Origin: Leucaena leucocephala
Taxonomy: Eukaryota; Streptophyta; Magnoliopsida; Fabales; Fabaceae
Direction: 5' to 3'
Assembly: GCA_037074615.1 (NCBI GenBank)
Contig: CM073537.1
Span: 19,983,989-20,047,988, forward strand
DNA length: 64,000 nucleotides
The position numbers and the translations under genes were made by a program. Shown here in pieces: positions 12,466 to 23,572 of the stretch (within the stretch, counting starts at the first letter, position 1; each line of letters opens with the position of its first letter). Below the pieces are notes generated by a model. It was not told the DNA's origin. It was given only the letters and a program-made list of their open reading frames with translations, and searched no databases.

Positions 12466-13779
12466 ATGGACGCGATCGTAGTTGTTTCTGAGAGCAAGAA
12501 CGCTTCTGGTGAACAATTGAGCAATGGCGTGCACCAGAAGCACGACGACGCTGTTAATGGAGGCAGTGAGACTGATACTGCCGTATTTTCTTCTGAGCCC
12601 CATTCTTATCTCAGGGAGGATCATCAAATTCATGTTTCCAGTAACAAGAAACCTCTCCTCTTTTACATCAATCTTGCTAAGGTATTTTCAATTTTTCGCT
12701 TCATTTTATGCATCTTCTTTTACCGGCGCTATGAACCAAAGAAAGATGTAAGGCTATCTAATTTCTTATTCAGTTTTCTTTTTCGTATAGCAGTTCCTGT
12801 TTATCTCTGTTTCTTGGAGTTTAATAATGTATTAGAGGCCTTCTCTGTTTTCTCCTGATTGGATTAATAGAGTCATGATTTTAGAATGTATTATTTCAGG
12901 AGTCGCATATGTACCATTTTTCCTTTAAATCTCCCGTGATTTCCATTTCTTTAATTAAAGGAAATTGAGTGATCTTAAGGATAACATTTGTTTCCTCTTG
13001 AGAATAATTGGTTTTAGTCTTTTAGATGTTCTGTTAAGAGCATAAAGAATTCGACTAATATTCATTGTTTGATAAGATTTTGATTTTGCATTTCTTTTGA
13101 ATGCAGAAATTCCTAAACCAGTATAATGTCGTTGAGCTCTCTGCACTGGGCACAGGTATAACGTCTTGAAGCATTTTGCCCTCTGATCAATATTTTCCTT
13201 TTCAACCTGCATCTATTTTTGTCATGATCGTCGCATGAGATAATTCAACTTCTAAATCGATTTTGGGAAAGAGGTGTTAATGAAATTAGCCTACAGAATG
13301 AAGTCTAAACTTCCCCTGACATATATAGGAACATGAATCCATTATCTCTGATTTACTTACTTCATTCTCTTAACTACTGAATTCAGCCATTACAACGCTC
13401 ATTATCATCTCTGAGAATTTGAAACGCAATCGCTTGGCTACTGAGAAAAGTAAGATCTCTATTCCTTCCCCACCCTAAACTTGTCAACAACAAATTGTTT
13501 ATGATTTAACGGGATTGCTTTTCATATGGTGAATGATCAAGGTGTCACAATATCTACTGTTCCCTCTAAGAGAGACACAATAGGCCGACAGTTTCACAAG
13601 GCCAAGGTGCTTTATCTGCTCCACTGATGTATAAATTCTCCTCAAACATAAAATGCTGCTAACTCAATTACTCCTTTCCACAGATTGAGATTCTGCTGGT
13701 AAAAGCTGGGCAAGTGGACCAAGCTACTGGTGCTACAACATCGAAAAGAGATGCTGACAACAAGGCCATAACAGAGTAG
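12466..13779 (+). CDS. Alba-domain DNA/RNA-binding protein
   Basis: Alba proteins are small dimeric nucleic-acid binders; plant members work in RNA metabolism, R-loop control and stress responses. Five exons: 12466-12681, 13107-13155, 13387-13449, 13542-13606, 13684-13779. All introns are GT-AG and phases agree, giving 162 residues. The first about 50 residues are an acidic, low-complexity leader. The Alba fold begins with KKPLLFYINLAK, continues FLNQYNVVELSALGTAITTL and IISENLKRNRLATEK, then VTISTVPSKRDTIGRQFHKA, and ends with IEILLVKAGQVD. The start is the only ATG in frame after a good TATA box. It resembles the short plant Alba class (At2g34160 and At1g29250 type) but has a longer N-terminus. 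A 3' UTR of a few hundred bases is expected after 13779; no distinct terminator is visible. Confidence 0.92.
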
Positions 13780-14228
13780 TGTCCCGGAGCTTCAGTTTCT
13801 TGTCTTTCACCATTTACATCGTTGGATAGATATACAACTAAGTAGCTGATATGGAAATCACAATTACTGATCCAGCCATCCTAGTCATGAAGAGATACGG
13901 TAGCCTTCTGCTTAGAGCATATACATTTTCCTTTTGTTGATTGTTTGGTTTTTGTGTCTTGGTGAGAGGGACAATTCGTTTCTGCTACACATTGTAAATG
14001 TACTTCCATTTTATCCATGTAAGAAGTGTTCCTTGTTTCTTATAGATACAGTTTTCGGATTGCTGCCATATGATGAAATATTTTAGAAGGATCGGACCCT
14101 TCTCTTTTTCTCTGCATCACTCATACGCACATTCAAGTTAAAAATTCTTTAAGCATTAGGTTGTATGCGCAAAAGATTACATCCCAAATCCTATGATAGG
14201 AGACAATACATAAGCATTACAGAAGATC

Positions 14229-17200
14229 CTACTCAAGGGACAATTTGGCCAGGGTGAGAGCCAAAACCTTAACCCCATTTGACATGTCTTGAATGCTGGC
14301 AAATTCTTCAGGTTTATGGCTGTATCCTGCATAAATAAACAAGATAAATGAGAATGATGATAAATCTTTTTTTTCCTGATTAAAAAATTAGAAGATAATT
14401 TGCATAGAAGCTCTCCATTCTGTAAGTTCGGAAAGGAAAATCTGCTTCAATGTGAATGTACAAAATTAACAGTGTGCTTCCACGTTCTAAGTTCCAGGCA
14501 CATGGATTGCATCCTTATGCATACAACTACAAGATTAGTGCCGCATAGATATAAGAAACTAGGGTTCATGGCAATCCATTCTTCAACATGTACTTTTCGA
14601 ATGTTGTTTATATTTAAATCAATTATTACATTAGAAAAGCACAAACTATTTATTCGTCCTAGTTACCACGATTATAGACCAGACGAAGAATTTAACAGTG
14701 CTTACCTTTGTAACATGGGATGAAGATCATGCCCATTGAAGATACCCTGCAGTAGCATGAAGCTAATCAGAACCAGATATTTATCTAACTTAACATGAGC
14801 ATTGGTTTGTATAGTTAGTAATACTATAATTACATAAAGCTATGCTAGATAAGTTCGGTTAGCTCCTGCCAACAAAGCGTCAATATTGTGAACAAGCCAG
14901 ATGGAGCAGGATCAAAACAACTCTACAGAGTAGTGCTCCTAAAAAATACTCTCTTCTCTTACTCTCGCCCAACCAAATTTAATTTCTTTTCATTTTTTAA
15001 GGCCCTTGGGTGAAGATAAAGTGGCCAAAATGTAATTTAAGATTTGGCTGCCACATAACAAAACTTAGTTTCTTTAAAACCATGCCTATCTACTCAATAA
15101 TTACCTGGCCATGAACAGGGCATCATGGTAGGCTCTACTAATCATCAGCTTGCTGGTCAGGTTGAGCTCTCTTGTTGCAGTTTCCATTGCCTTTATGACT
15201 TCTTCAGCAGAAGTTGCCGGTGGATCCTGATTGATGATATGAAACTCTGATAGCTTTACACCTCTAGTTTTTCCAATTCTAATTGCTGATTGGTGAATTT
15301 TCTTAATAACTTGGTTCCTTCGTTCTTCATTGATGTCTCTTGTGTCTGCCACAACAAAAGTTCAAAATTGTGAAAAAAAAGTATATGGTATCAGTAGCTT
15401 GGATTATCCATTGGAAGATTAAGCAAAACCACAACATATTGAGATATCCCAATAAAACTCCAAGTAATTAAACATATTACAGTGCCATTATTATGGAAAA
15501 ACTCCTAATAATTAAACATATTGTAATTAAGCCAAGTATGCCGAAGTTGTCCTTTAGAGACATACCAATTTCCAAGTGGGACTTGCTAGGGATGCTGTTG
15601 ATTGCTCCAGGATGCAATTCCAGGATACCTTTAGACATTGGAGGAGTTAATTATCAGAGATAAATTGTTCGGGGAGCGGGTGTTATTCAGACCACGTCAT
15701 GGCATGGAAGCAGTTTAAAAGTGCTTACATGTGAAGCAAATATTACTTACCAACTGTACCAACAGTATCAATAGAACCAGATTCCAATACATGTTTCTCA
15801 ACAGCAAGGGCTAACTCAGAAGCCGCCAGTCCAGCATCATTTCTGCTCCATACGATGTTTAGAGAAATTATAAATAAATCATTTGAGTTCGTAATGGTAC
15901 TTTAATTTCATAAGGGATCAGAATACTGGAGCACAATGCTCAAAGGGGTCAAAGTTTAGTTTCAGTATTTGCCATGCAATGGTAGATTGGTGATGAAAAG
16001 ACCATTGCATTGAAACAAAAAAAATCGCATTTAAACACAGTAACCACCTATTAGGCATTAGGACAGCGCCTGCATGGCCACCATTGCCTTCAAATTCGAC
16101 TTTCAGACTTGCTGGGGCTGCAATGGCTGTAACTATGCCTATAGATATACCTGGGCCAAGACAAAGAAATATAGATGGTCACTGAAGCTATAGCTGAGGC
16201 ACGGACTGTGCCAATAAAAGTTAATTGTACCTTCTTCTTCCAGAATAGGACCTTGTTCTATGTGCAGTTCTATAAAAGCAGAATAAGTTCCTTTGCTTAA
16301 GAATACACTGGACAGGTCATCTTCATATTGTGCATATCCAGCAGATCTTGCAGCATCAAAAAAGGATATGTTTTGACTATCAGTTGTTGTCTTAAGGGCT
16401 TTTCCAAGATTCTCGCTCCCAGCCAGCAAGCGGCTGTACATAAAAGACACAATTCAAATCAAACCAGAATACAAGGCAATACATGATATGTTGATCCATG
16501 CTGTAGTCAATCTGAAAATGTGGAAATATTATAAGTTGTAATACAAGTGAATTAGGGATTTATAAATTTATAAATTATATAAAACGACTTCCCCAAAGTA
16601 TGGGGCCTATTATGGGACAGAAATTATGGGTGCTACTAGTACCAACCTTCCCAAGCAGCTGATACCAAAGCGTGTGGGCTCTTCCGAAGTAAATAATATG
16701 ACTTCCAACGACCTTTTAGGTTTGAACCCAAACCTGTGACAGTTCAGTCAACATCAAACATTATTACTACTTGACCAAAGTGGACAGTGAATGGACATAG
16801 AAAATTAATATCTCCAGAATTCAGATCTTCCTAAAAAAGATAAATCCAAAAGCAAATATTTATTAGTTAATCCGTTTTTTTAATATGCAAATAATCACGT
16901 ATCTAAGGCAATCAACTAATCTAAATCCAAGCTAAATCTGGTCATAGCATACAAGTAAAATAACCTTTTCAGGACGTTGATGGCTTCTATGGCACCTAGA
17001 ACCCCAACAACTCCATCATATTTCCCAGAATAAGGTATAGCATCAATGTGAGAACCTGTTGCAACAGCATCAAGCTTAGGTTCTTGGCCAACCCTGCATA
17101 AAGTAATAGAAGATAGGGCCCTTAATATAGCTAGTTAATTACAGGTACTCCGTAACTAAGGTTACGAAAGACTCTGAAGTTAATATAAGCTTGAGGATTA

Positions 17201-18107
17201 GAGACAACTAATAAGAATATAAAGATCTGAGATATCCCTAGCTTCATATATTGGGCGAGAGGCTTGTTTAGCTAAAAGCAGTCCCCTGTAAATATAATGA
17301 ACCAGAAGTGAAGAACAAGTAGAGACTCACCAACGACCGAATATGTTACCCACAGCATCCTCTCTAACCGAAAGACCAGCAAGTCCCATCAAGTTTTTAA
17401 CATACCTACAGATAAAAGACAAGAACAAGGTCTAACACAGATAGGAACATCTACATTTAAAGAAGATACATACTATACAGAAATTAACCAATTTTTTTTC
17501 CACCGGTAGGGGGGCAAAAAAGACCCGAATGCCACTCATGTTTCCATTTATTTTGTTTTGAATGGTATATTAGTTTCACCCATTTTATTAATACTTGACT
17601 AAGCTAAATAAGTTTACATACGTCATCTTGTATACAAGTTATATATCGACATATATTTATTTGGGGATTTCTCCATGAATAAGCAACTACACCAATTTCT
17701 TGATCATCGTAATCATTGCACAAAACAACATATATGAAACTAATTTTACATACCTGCGAGCTAAAACATCCTTTTCAGTATACAAGACCCTGGTTACTGA
17801 CGGAGCAGGCGTGTCGGAGAAGCTCGAGAGCTCATCAATCTATGAACAAGTACAGTTCTAAATGTTAGAGGACAACCAACCATTGTAGTCAGCTCATCGA
17901 ATATTAGTTCCCTACCTGCTTCTGCAGAATCTGGGCATCAACGGATAGTGAAGAAAACGAACTTGGAATTGAAGAATGAGGTTCGTGGATTGCATAACCG
18001 GAGAATTCCTCCATTGTTCTGATTGATGGGTCTTCATCTCCATGAGTTGAAATTGCAGAGAAAGAACATACCAAGAGAAGAAGTAAGAGCCCTGGAGTTC
18101 TCATCAT
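14229..18107 (-). CDS. UAH: Ureidoglycolate amidohydrolase
   Basis: UAH catalyses the last step of purine-ring breakdown in plants, S-ureidoglycolate to glyoxylate, ammonia and CO2, in the endoplasmic reticulum. Twelve exons: 18107-17916, 17839-17754, 17405-17331, 17093-16965, 16733-16647, 16433-16231, 16150-16048, 15842-15751, 15628-15566, 15345-15105, 14746-14706, 14326-14229. All are GT-AG in consistent phase, 469 residues. The N-terminus is a signal peptide (LLLLLLVCSFSAISTHG). It is an M20/amidase family enzyme. Manganese-site residues visible are His133 in GSHIDAIPYSGKYDG, Asp144 in the same motif, Glu178-Glu179 in TSEEPTRFG, His247 in ELHIEQGP and His417 in SRAYHDALF. The segment SSFSDTPAPSVTRVLYT favours UAH over the related allantoate amidohydrolase. 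Two adjacent ATGs open the frame; the first is used here. It is transcribed away from XRCC4, whose ATG is 313 bp upstream. Confidence 0.94.
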
Positions 18108-18420
18108 TTTGCGGGATTTTTGATGATAATTGAGCTGATCAATGATCATCAATGATTCAGGGCCTATCAATGCCTTTGCACGTGAGCCCCGGGAATATGC
18201 CCTCGTGAGACGAGAAGACCAAAAAAGTGATAATATATATATATATATATATATAAAAGTAAATATACTTATATCGCCCTCACAGTATCCTACCCGACGG
18301 TCCGCGCAAAGGTAAGGAACGGTGAATGTGGTTATAGCACGGTTTTGAACCGGAGAGGAATAGAAGGCGGGAAAAGCCACAAATTTTTCCACTTCCCGAT
18401 TCTTACAGAACGACTCAGAA
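18108..18420. promoter_or_regulatory. Bidirectional promoter between UAH and XRCC4
   Basis: Only 313 bp separate the two divergent start codons, so both core promoters and leaders must sit here. A (TA)n run at about 18233-18255 could act in either direction and is the only TATA-like element. The rest (CCCGACGGTCCGCGC near 18292) is GC-richer. No further motif is assigned. Confidence 0.6.
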
Positions 18421-20310
18421 ATGGAGACAAAGATGCACACATGCCTAAAGCTACAGATTCCTAATACAGGCGACCCCACAGATGCTGAACCCATATTTGT
18501 GAAGGGTACTTGGTATGATACCCACTTTGACCTTTCCATAACAGATGGCCACAATGCTTGGGTTTGTCATGGTAGTGATTTCTTTTCTCGATTAGAGTCT
18601 TTAATAGCTTAAGAAATTATAAAATGAAGTTCTTATTCTTCCCATTCTCTTTCTGTTTTTGGTAGCATCGGAGGAGGAGGTGAAGGAGCGGGCTACCCTG
18701 TGGGATCAGCCGGTATCGGAGTATGTGCGATTGGCTGAGCGATACTTAGGGTTCCAGCGAACAGACTCTATATACGGATTCGCTGATGCCGGTGATGGGC
18801 ATAAAAGAGTAAGTGCTAATAGTTTTTGGCCATCTGTATCTGCTAATGTTGATTGTCTTCGAAGGTTGAAAATTCTATGATATGCAATTTGACCAAAAGA
18901 ACTAGTTTTTTCCCCATGCCTGTATCCTCTGAATGTTAATCAGTTGTCTTGGACATTCGAGAAGGAAGGAACTAAGCTGCAATGGAGATGGAAATGCCAT
19001 CACTCTCCGAATAGTAAGAAAACCACAGCGGAAATACTGGACTTTCTCATGGATGCAAACATAACGCAATCTCATTGATGGATGCATATGTTAAACAAAT
19101 GTTATCACAGTCACCCTATGGTATCCACTTGTCTGTACATATTCAATAGTTTGCTTGTGGTGAGCGTTATGTTGGAAATGTCATATTCGAGCATATTTGG
19201 TTAGCTCTGCCGAACAATAATTTACATGGAGATTCAAACTGTCCTCTTTGGTATCAATCTTATTTCAAAAATGTTGATGATCATATTGATTATTATAGTC
19301 TATGGAAGAGATTGACGTATCCAATCACTTCTTAAAGTTAAAAGAGCATGAGTTTATGCCAATAAGTGAATAGCTCTCGTGGTACTAGCATCATCCTCTA
19401 AGAACGTGATTAGGGAAAGTCATCACTTGTTCAATGTCTTGTTGGATGTTTGCATGATTCACCATTTTATAAAATAAGTAGCATTGGCTCAGACAAGGAC
19501 TCTCCTTTTCCTTAGTTTTAAACATCATAATTATGCATACCTACATTAACCACAGGAAGAAGTTGTCAGAAAAACTGAATCATTTGAGAGGATGAAAGTG
19601 GAGGCTCAGAAGTGTTTATCCCAGAGTGAAAGATTCGCCAATGAAAAAGTGGAATTTGAATCTGAAATCTGTGCTAAGGTCACTTCTGAACTCTCACTTC
19701 AATTTAGACCTGTATTATTTACGTTTCTGCTGGTTCATTTGAGGTAGGAAAAACTTAAATGTAACTGATTGTATCTTTGTTACTAGGTTTTTAAAGTAAA
19801 ATAAGACGAGTTTTTTCTCTAATAATATGACAAATGTTTTATTTTTTTTGTACGTTATCTCAATTAAACTATACATTTGTTTTGGTATTATCAAAAAAGG
19901 TTAGACTTGTCATGTTTATATTAGAGATCCTGATAATAAAGATAAAAGAAAATGCACTCAAGTCTAACCCTTTGAAGTATCGCTCTGCTTGGTCTGCATT
20001 CCTAATGAAGGCAGTATTGGTTCTTGCTTTCTGTTTTCCTTCCATACATTATTGGGACTGTGTCGACCGACCGGGTCCTTGTCTACTCCAGTTTCTAGAA
20101 GTCTTGAATTCTAAGAAAGCAAAACTGAGAGAGCTTCGAGATCAGATCTCTAAAGGAGAAGCTGCTGAAAAATCTCCTCAAGAGCAAGACACAGACAAAA
20201 CTGAAAGTTTTGATGACGAAAGCGATGAAGAGGATGCCACTTTCAGTTCAAAGGATGTTTCAGCAACCAAGCCTTTTCAATCAAACCGAAAGAGAACTAC
20301 ACGCAAATAG
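18421..20310 (+). CDS. XRCC4: XRCC4 homologue with a lesion at the end of exon 3
   Basis: XRCC4 is the dimeric scaffold that holds DNA ligase IV during non-homologous end joining. Exons: 18421-18571, 18666-18808, 18944 to about 19072, 19556-19678, 20092-20310. The head domain is clear: FVKGTWYDTHFDLSITDG, WDQPVSEYVRLAERYLGFQ, SWTFEKEGTKLQWRWKC. The coiled-coil stalk follows as EEVVRKTESFERMKVEAQK and AKFLEVLNSKKAKLRELRD, then an acidic tail and a basic end (SNRKRTTRK). Exons 1, 2, 4 and 5 have good splice sites and matching phases. Exon 3 should end with something like ANIRLS and a GT donor. Here the frame reads ANITQSH and then TGA at 19076-19078, with no GT before the stop. As read, the product would stop before the stalk. 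It may be a true null, a non-canonical splice or a sequence error. Confidence 0.82.
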
Positions 20311-21319
20311 TCCCCTGCACCAGTTAAGAGTAAATTTCCACCTAAACTGACCAATTTTATCGTTATTAGTGCCATATGGCAATGGATCCCTGTGTATATT
20401 GTCAGTCTTCTCTACCATATATGGTTTTATTTGTGTTTTCTATATGAAGAAATTTGCTAATACCATATGGACTAGAATGGTTAAATATCCATGATCTGCC
20501 TTACTTATGAAATTGTGATCTCAAGTTGATATTATCATCTCACATATCATCATATCTTTATAAATGATGCGGCATCTACAAAACTAAAGTTCAAGTCACT
20601 CAAACACTGCTTTTACATAATGGTAATAATAGTAACGACAACACAACAACAAAAAGCTCGCACATAGCATAGCATAATTTGGACAAAAACTAAAATCTAG
20701 CAACTGCAGTAAGTTTCAAGGCTTAAGAGCTAAAATAATACGCATTTTTTAGGCTGCATGCAAGTACCCATCCTCAATTAAAATCTGAACAAGACCAAGT
20801 AGGAGGCGTAAATCATCTTGTTTTAAAAATCCAGCACGGCGGAAAGCACTTTAGCAGTTAATGGTTTGTTTGAAATACAGTTTACAAACTTATGAGCTTA
20901 AGCTTAAAGAAAATTAAGTTTGTAACTTAACCTGTCATGATTTTTACGTTGACAAGGAATCTGATTTAAACTCTTGTGTGTAAATGAAATCACAAACAAT
21001 GATCATTAACCAGGAAAGCGTCATTGAATGAACTGAAACTATTCATTTGAAAACTTTGAGGGGGAGAGGAGAGAGAGTCAAAGTTTTCGCGCTTCCCAAA
21101 CCTATTAAGTATTTGCCGCTATAAAGATATTTGACTTTTATAAGTTTCTGGATAATCAAATAAATTGAGTCGGCTTTCGTGACTTGGAATATAATAAGCA
21201 CAAAATAAAGCAATCGTGTGAAGCAAAGAGCATATCTGAAAGTTTCATTAATTTGAAGGTATGGCTGTTCTGTTTACTGATATTTAGCACGTTTTGGATG
21301 ATTTTTTTTTTCAAAATTT

Positions 21320-21505
21320 TTTGAAACCACAGCAAAATAATATCAGTCGTGGCTTTTGAGAATATATCATAACTTCTGAGTATTTAGGTTTATGGTTGAG
21401 GGTAATGGACGGCTCCTCCTACCCAACATTAGTATCGTCTAAAAGGAAGAGAGATTTCGTCATGCTTTTAGATCGTGGGTGACTCCAATTCTTTTCCAAA
21501 TTTTT
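21320..21505 (+). repeat. Dispersed ~160-bp repeat, copy 2
   Basis: It has the same block order as the copy near 6.4 kb: CAGTCGTGGC, ACTTCTGAGTATTTAGGTTTA, GAGGGTAATGGACGGCTC, ACATTAGTATCGTCTAA, GAGATTTCGTCATGC, TTTTAGATCGTGGGTGA. It is inserted in only one of the duplicated inhibitor flanks, since the corresponding part of 31.7-32.0 kb lacks it. Confidence 0.75.
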
Positions 21506-22070
21506 TTTTGGACGATGATGTTACTTTAATTAAACTTTGTTCTTAAAGCAACCCATGAATTATGGTTCGTGGTAAGATATATGCAGGGAGTTCAAATCAC
21601 TGGCTCATCTCTATTATTTGTTCCACAAGAATACTTTCCCTTTATTATAATTTATAGATTAATTGAGGGCTGCTAACTTATTATACATGGCTTTTTGGCA
21701 TATATAATTAATTCGTAGTTTGCTGTTTTTCAAAGCCTATCCACTAGAAAACAAGTTGAATTATAATTCTATAATTAGCATTTTGGAATACTCTTTTCGT
21801 CTATCCTTTTCTTCAAAAAGAATAAATAAATAAAATGAGGCTAGGTGTAGAGGATAAACTTTATAATATATTTAGATACATAAGCATGAATGAGAAACGC
21901 AATCGAGAAAGTTGAAAACAAGAGAGAATTGGAGAATAGTGTGTGAAACAAGAACATTGACTATTCTAATTGAATGAACGTAAGCATACAAGTACAGCAA
22001 ATGCTTGAAATATGGCGAGAGAGAGGTCAGAAATTCCCATTACTTCACCGACACGCAGCCTAAATCATAC

Positions 22071-22078
22071 TATAAATA
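22071..22078 (+). promoter_or_regulatory. TATA box of inhibitor 1
   Basis: TATAAATA lies 112 bp before the ATG at 22183. The same element in the same context (ACTATAAATAGCCC-like) precedes inhibitor 3 at 32518, so it was copied with the gene. Confidence 0.7.
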
Positions 22079-22182
22079 GCCCGCCCTACGTACAAAGCAA
22101 AACATATCCTCACAATTATCCAAAACAAAAGACATAAACTTGAGACAGATCGATAGTGCAGGAAAATCCCCAAGTGGAAGAC

Positions 22183-22495
22183 ATGTCTAGCGAATGCCAA
22201 GGTAAGAGAGAATTAATGTACTTGTAATCCGATAACAATGTGATATTGTTGTCAAGTAATATGAAGTGATTGGTTTTTGTGTGTTGATGATGTGAGTGAA
22301 GGTAAGAGTTCATGGCCAGAGCTGGTAGGGACGGAAGGAAAGACAGCAGAAGCAACAATAGAGAAAGAGAATCCGTTGGTGAATGCCGTAATTGTGGGAG
22401 AAGGAAGCAGTGTCATCCTTGACTTCCGATGCGATAGGGTTTGGGTTTGGGTGAATGGTAATGGCATTGTTACTAAGACTCCCATTATCGGATAG
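22183..22495 (+). CDS. Potato-type-I (I13) proteinase inhibitor 1
   Basis: These are small serine-protease inhibitors with an exposed binding loop, usually wound- or pathogen-responsive. Two exons (22183-22201 and 22302-22495, GT-AG) give 70 residues, the normal family size, without a signal peptide. Motifs: GKSSWPELVG at the N-terminus, a helix EATIEKENPLVNA, the loop SSVILDFRCDRVWVWV and the end KTPIIG. By alignment with the barley CI-2 loop, P1 is Leu (L in VIL|DF). Cys5 and the loop Cys could form the disulphide seen in cucurbit-type members. The second of the two arginines that brace the loop in CI-2 is Trp here. A young Copia element is inserted about 330 bp downstream. Remembered Arabidopsis counterparts are At5g43570 and At5g43580. 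Confidence 0.9.
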
Positions 22496-22824
22496 AACAA
22501 TCTCATCTATTCAACACTGCTCCATGTCATAGCCATCATGCAATAAGGAGTTTATTATTCAGTTTTCATTTTATATATCCAAATTCATTTCATGTCATTC
22601 TTGTAATTGTGGTGTATGTTGTTTGTCGTCAATAATGACGAGTGCCTTATGTAGACTGTTAAACCATCTGTAAACTTCACAGTTTGATTGCATGTTTGTT
22701 TGTTTACTGTTCTCGGTTCTAAACGTATGAAGGTTTATTTTGGTTTTAAGTATCGATTCATTGGATTCTAAATTTATAATTTTTTTTTAAATTAAACAAG
22801 TTTTCATTCAGGTGTAGTTCTAGA

Positions 22825-23299
22825 TGTTAGAAAATAAACATCTTAAATGCATAATAATCAATCCAGATTATCATATACACAAATACAAGATGCAGCGGAA
22901 ACTTTAAATTACCTCTTGCCATTACTTTGTTGATCTAATCTCATAGAGGATCTGGAATGAATCAAGGACACCTGTGAATCAATAAAGAATGTCAGATAAT
23001 CAACAGGTTCTTCCAGCTGGTGATTAGGCACAGTGATGGCAACTGTGGAAACTGCCGTCACCAGTGGGGAACCCTCGAGAGGGAGCAGAGAAGTAGGTCT
23101 CGCTCTGGACTCAGAGAAAGCAGTACTGAATCAATTGTTTTGTGTTGTCTTTCCACCATCAGGAAAACAACCTTAAATAAACTGAGTCCCCAACCCACCT
23201 TGGACCGGGCCTAATGACTACGGGCCACACTCAGAAATATTTATTAATTATCCTAATTAATATCTAAATAGGTTATATAATTATAATAAATATCTTACA
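22825..23299 (-). repeat. Copia 3' LTR
   Basis: 475 bp, with plus-strand ends TGTTAG and CTTACA. It is the downstream LTR for the minus-strand element and adjoins the polypurine tract at 23300-23311. It differs from its partner at about 23167 (C for T) and 23226 (C for T). Confidence 0.95.
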
Positions 23300-23311
23300 T
23301 TCTCCCACTTG
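23300..23311 (-). promoter_or_regulatory. Polypurine tract of the Copia element
   Basis: The minus strand reads CCAAGTGGGAGAA up to the 3' LTR. This is the primer for plus-strand DNA synthesis in this retrotransposon class. Confidence 0.85.
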
Positions 23312-23572
23312 GCCCGTATACTCAATGTCATTGCCCTGTCTAGGTACACTGATGTCATGCTACAAGAATCATGGCGATAAGTCCCCTATGATCGAGTATT
23401 ACCTTCCATGTATTACAAGTAGCACCATCACTTAATGGGTATCACAATATACATGAACTCAATGTTCATTCGGTTCCTATCTCAATGTTTATCAATTTCA
23501 ACAGCACAAATGTATACAATCACAATTTGAAATGATAAACCACAAAATGTAATTTCATTGCTCATACCTCCA

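Larger units (their letters stand above)
20311..22182. other. Intergenic; upstream flank of inhibitor 1
   Basis: Apart from the XRCC4 3' flank, most of this is a duplicated block: about 20580-20960 and 21530-22180 match 31390-31720 and 31985-32609 in order, with small gaps. A dispersed repeat copy lies at about 21320-21505. No additional gene is seen. Confidence 0.65.

Noticed and set aside
19088..19127. GT sites after the XRCC4 stop (including GTATCC near 19121) as alternative donors
   Set aside because: All lie beyond the in-frame TGA at 19076-19078 and would include it in the message.
22116..22506. Minus-strand frames opposite inhibitor 1 (similar ones opposite inhibitors 3 and 4)
   Set aside because: Mirror images of the real inhibitor exons, with no independent conservation.
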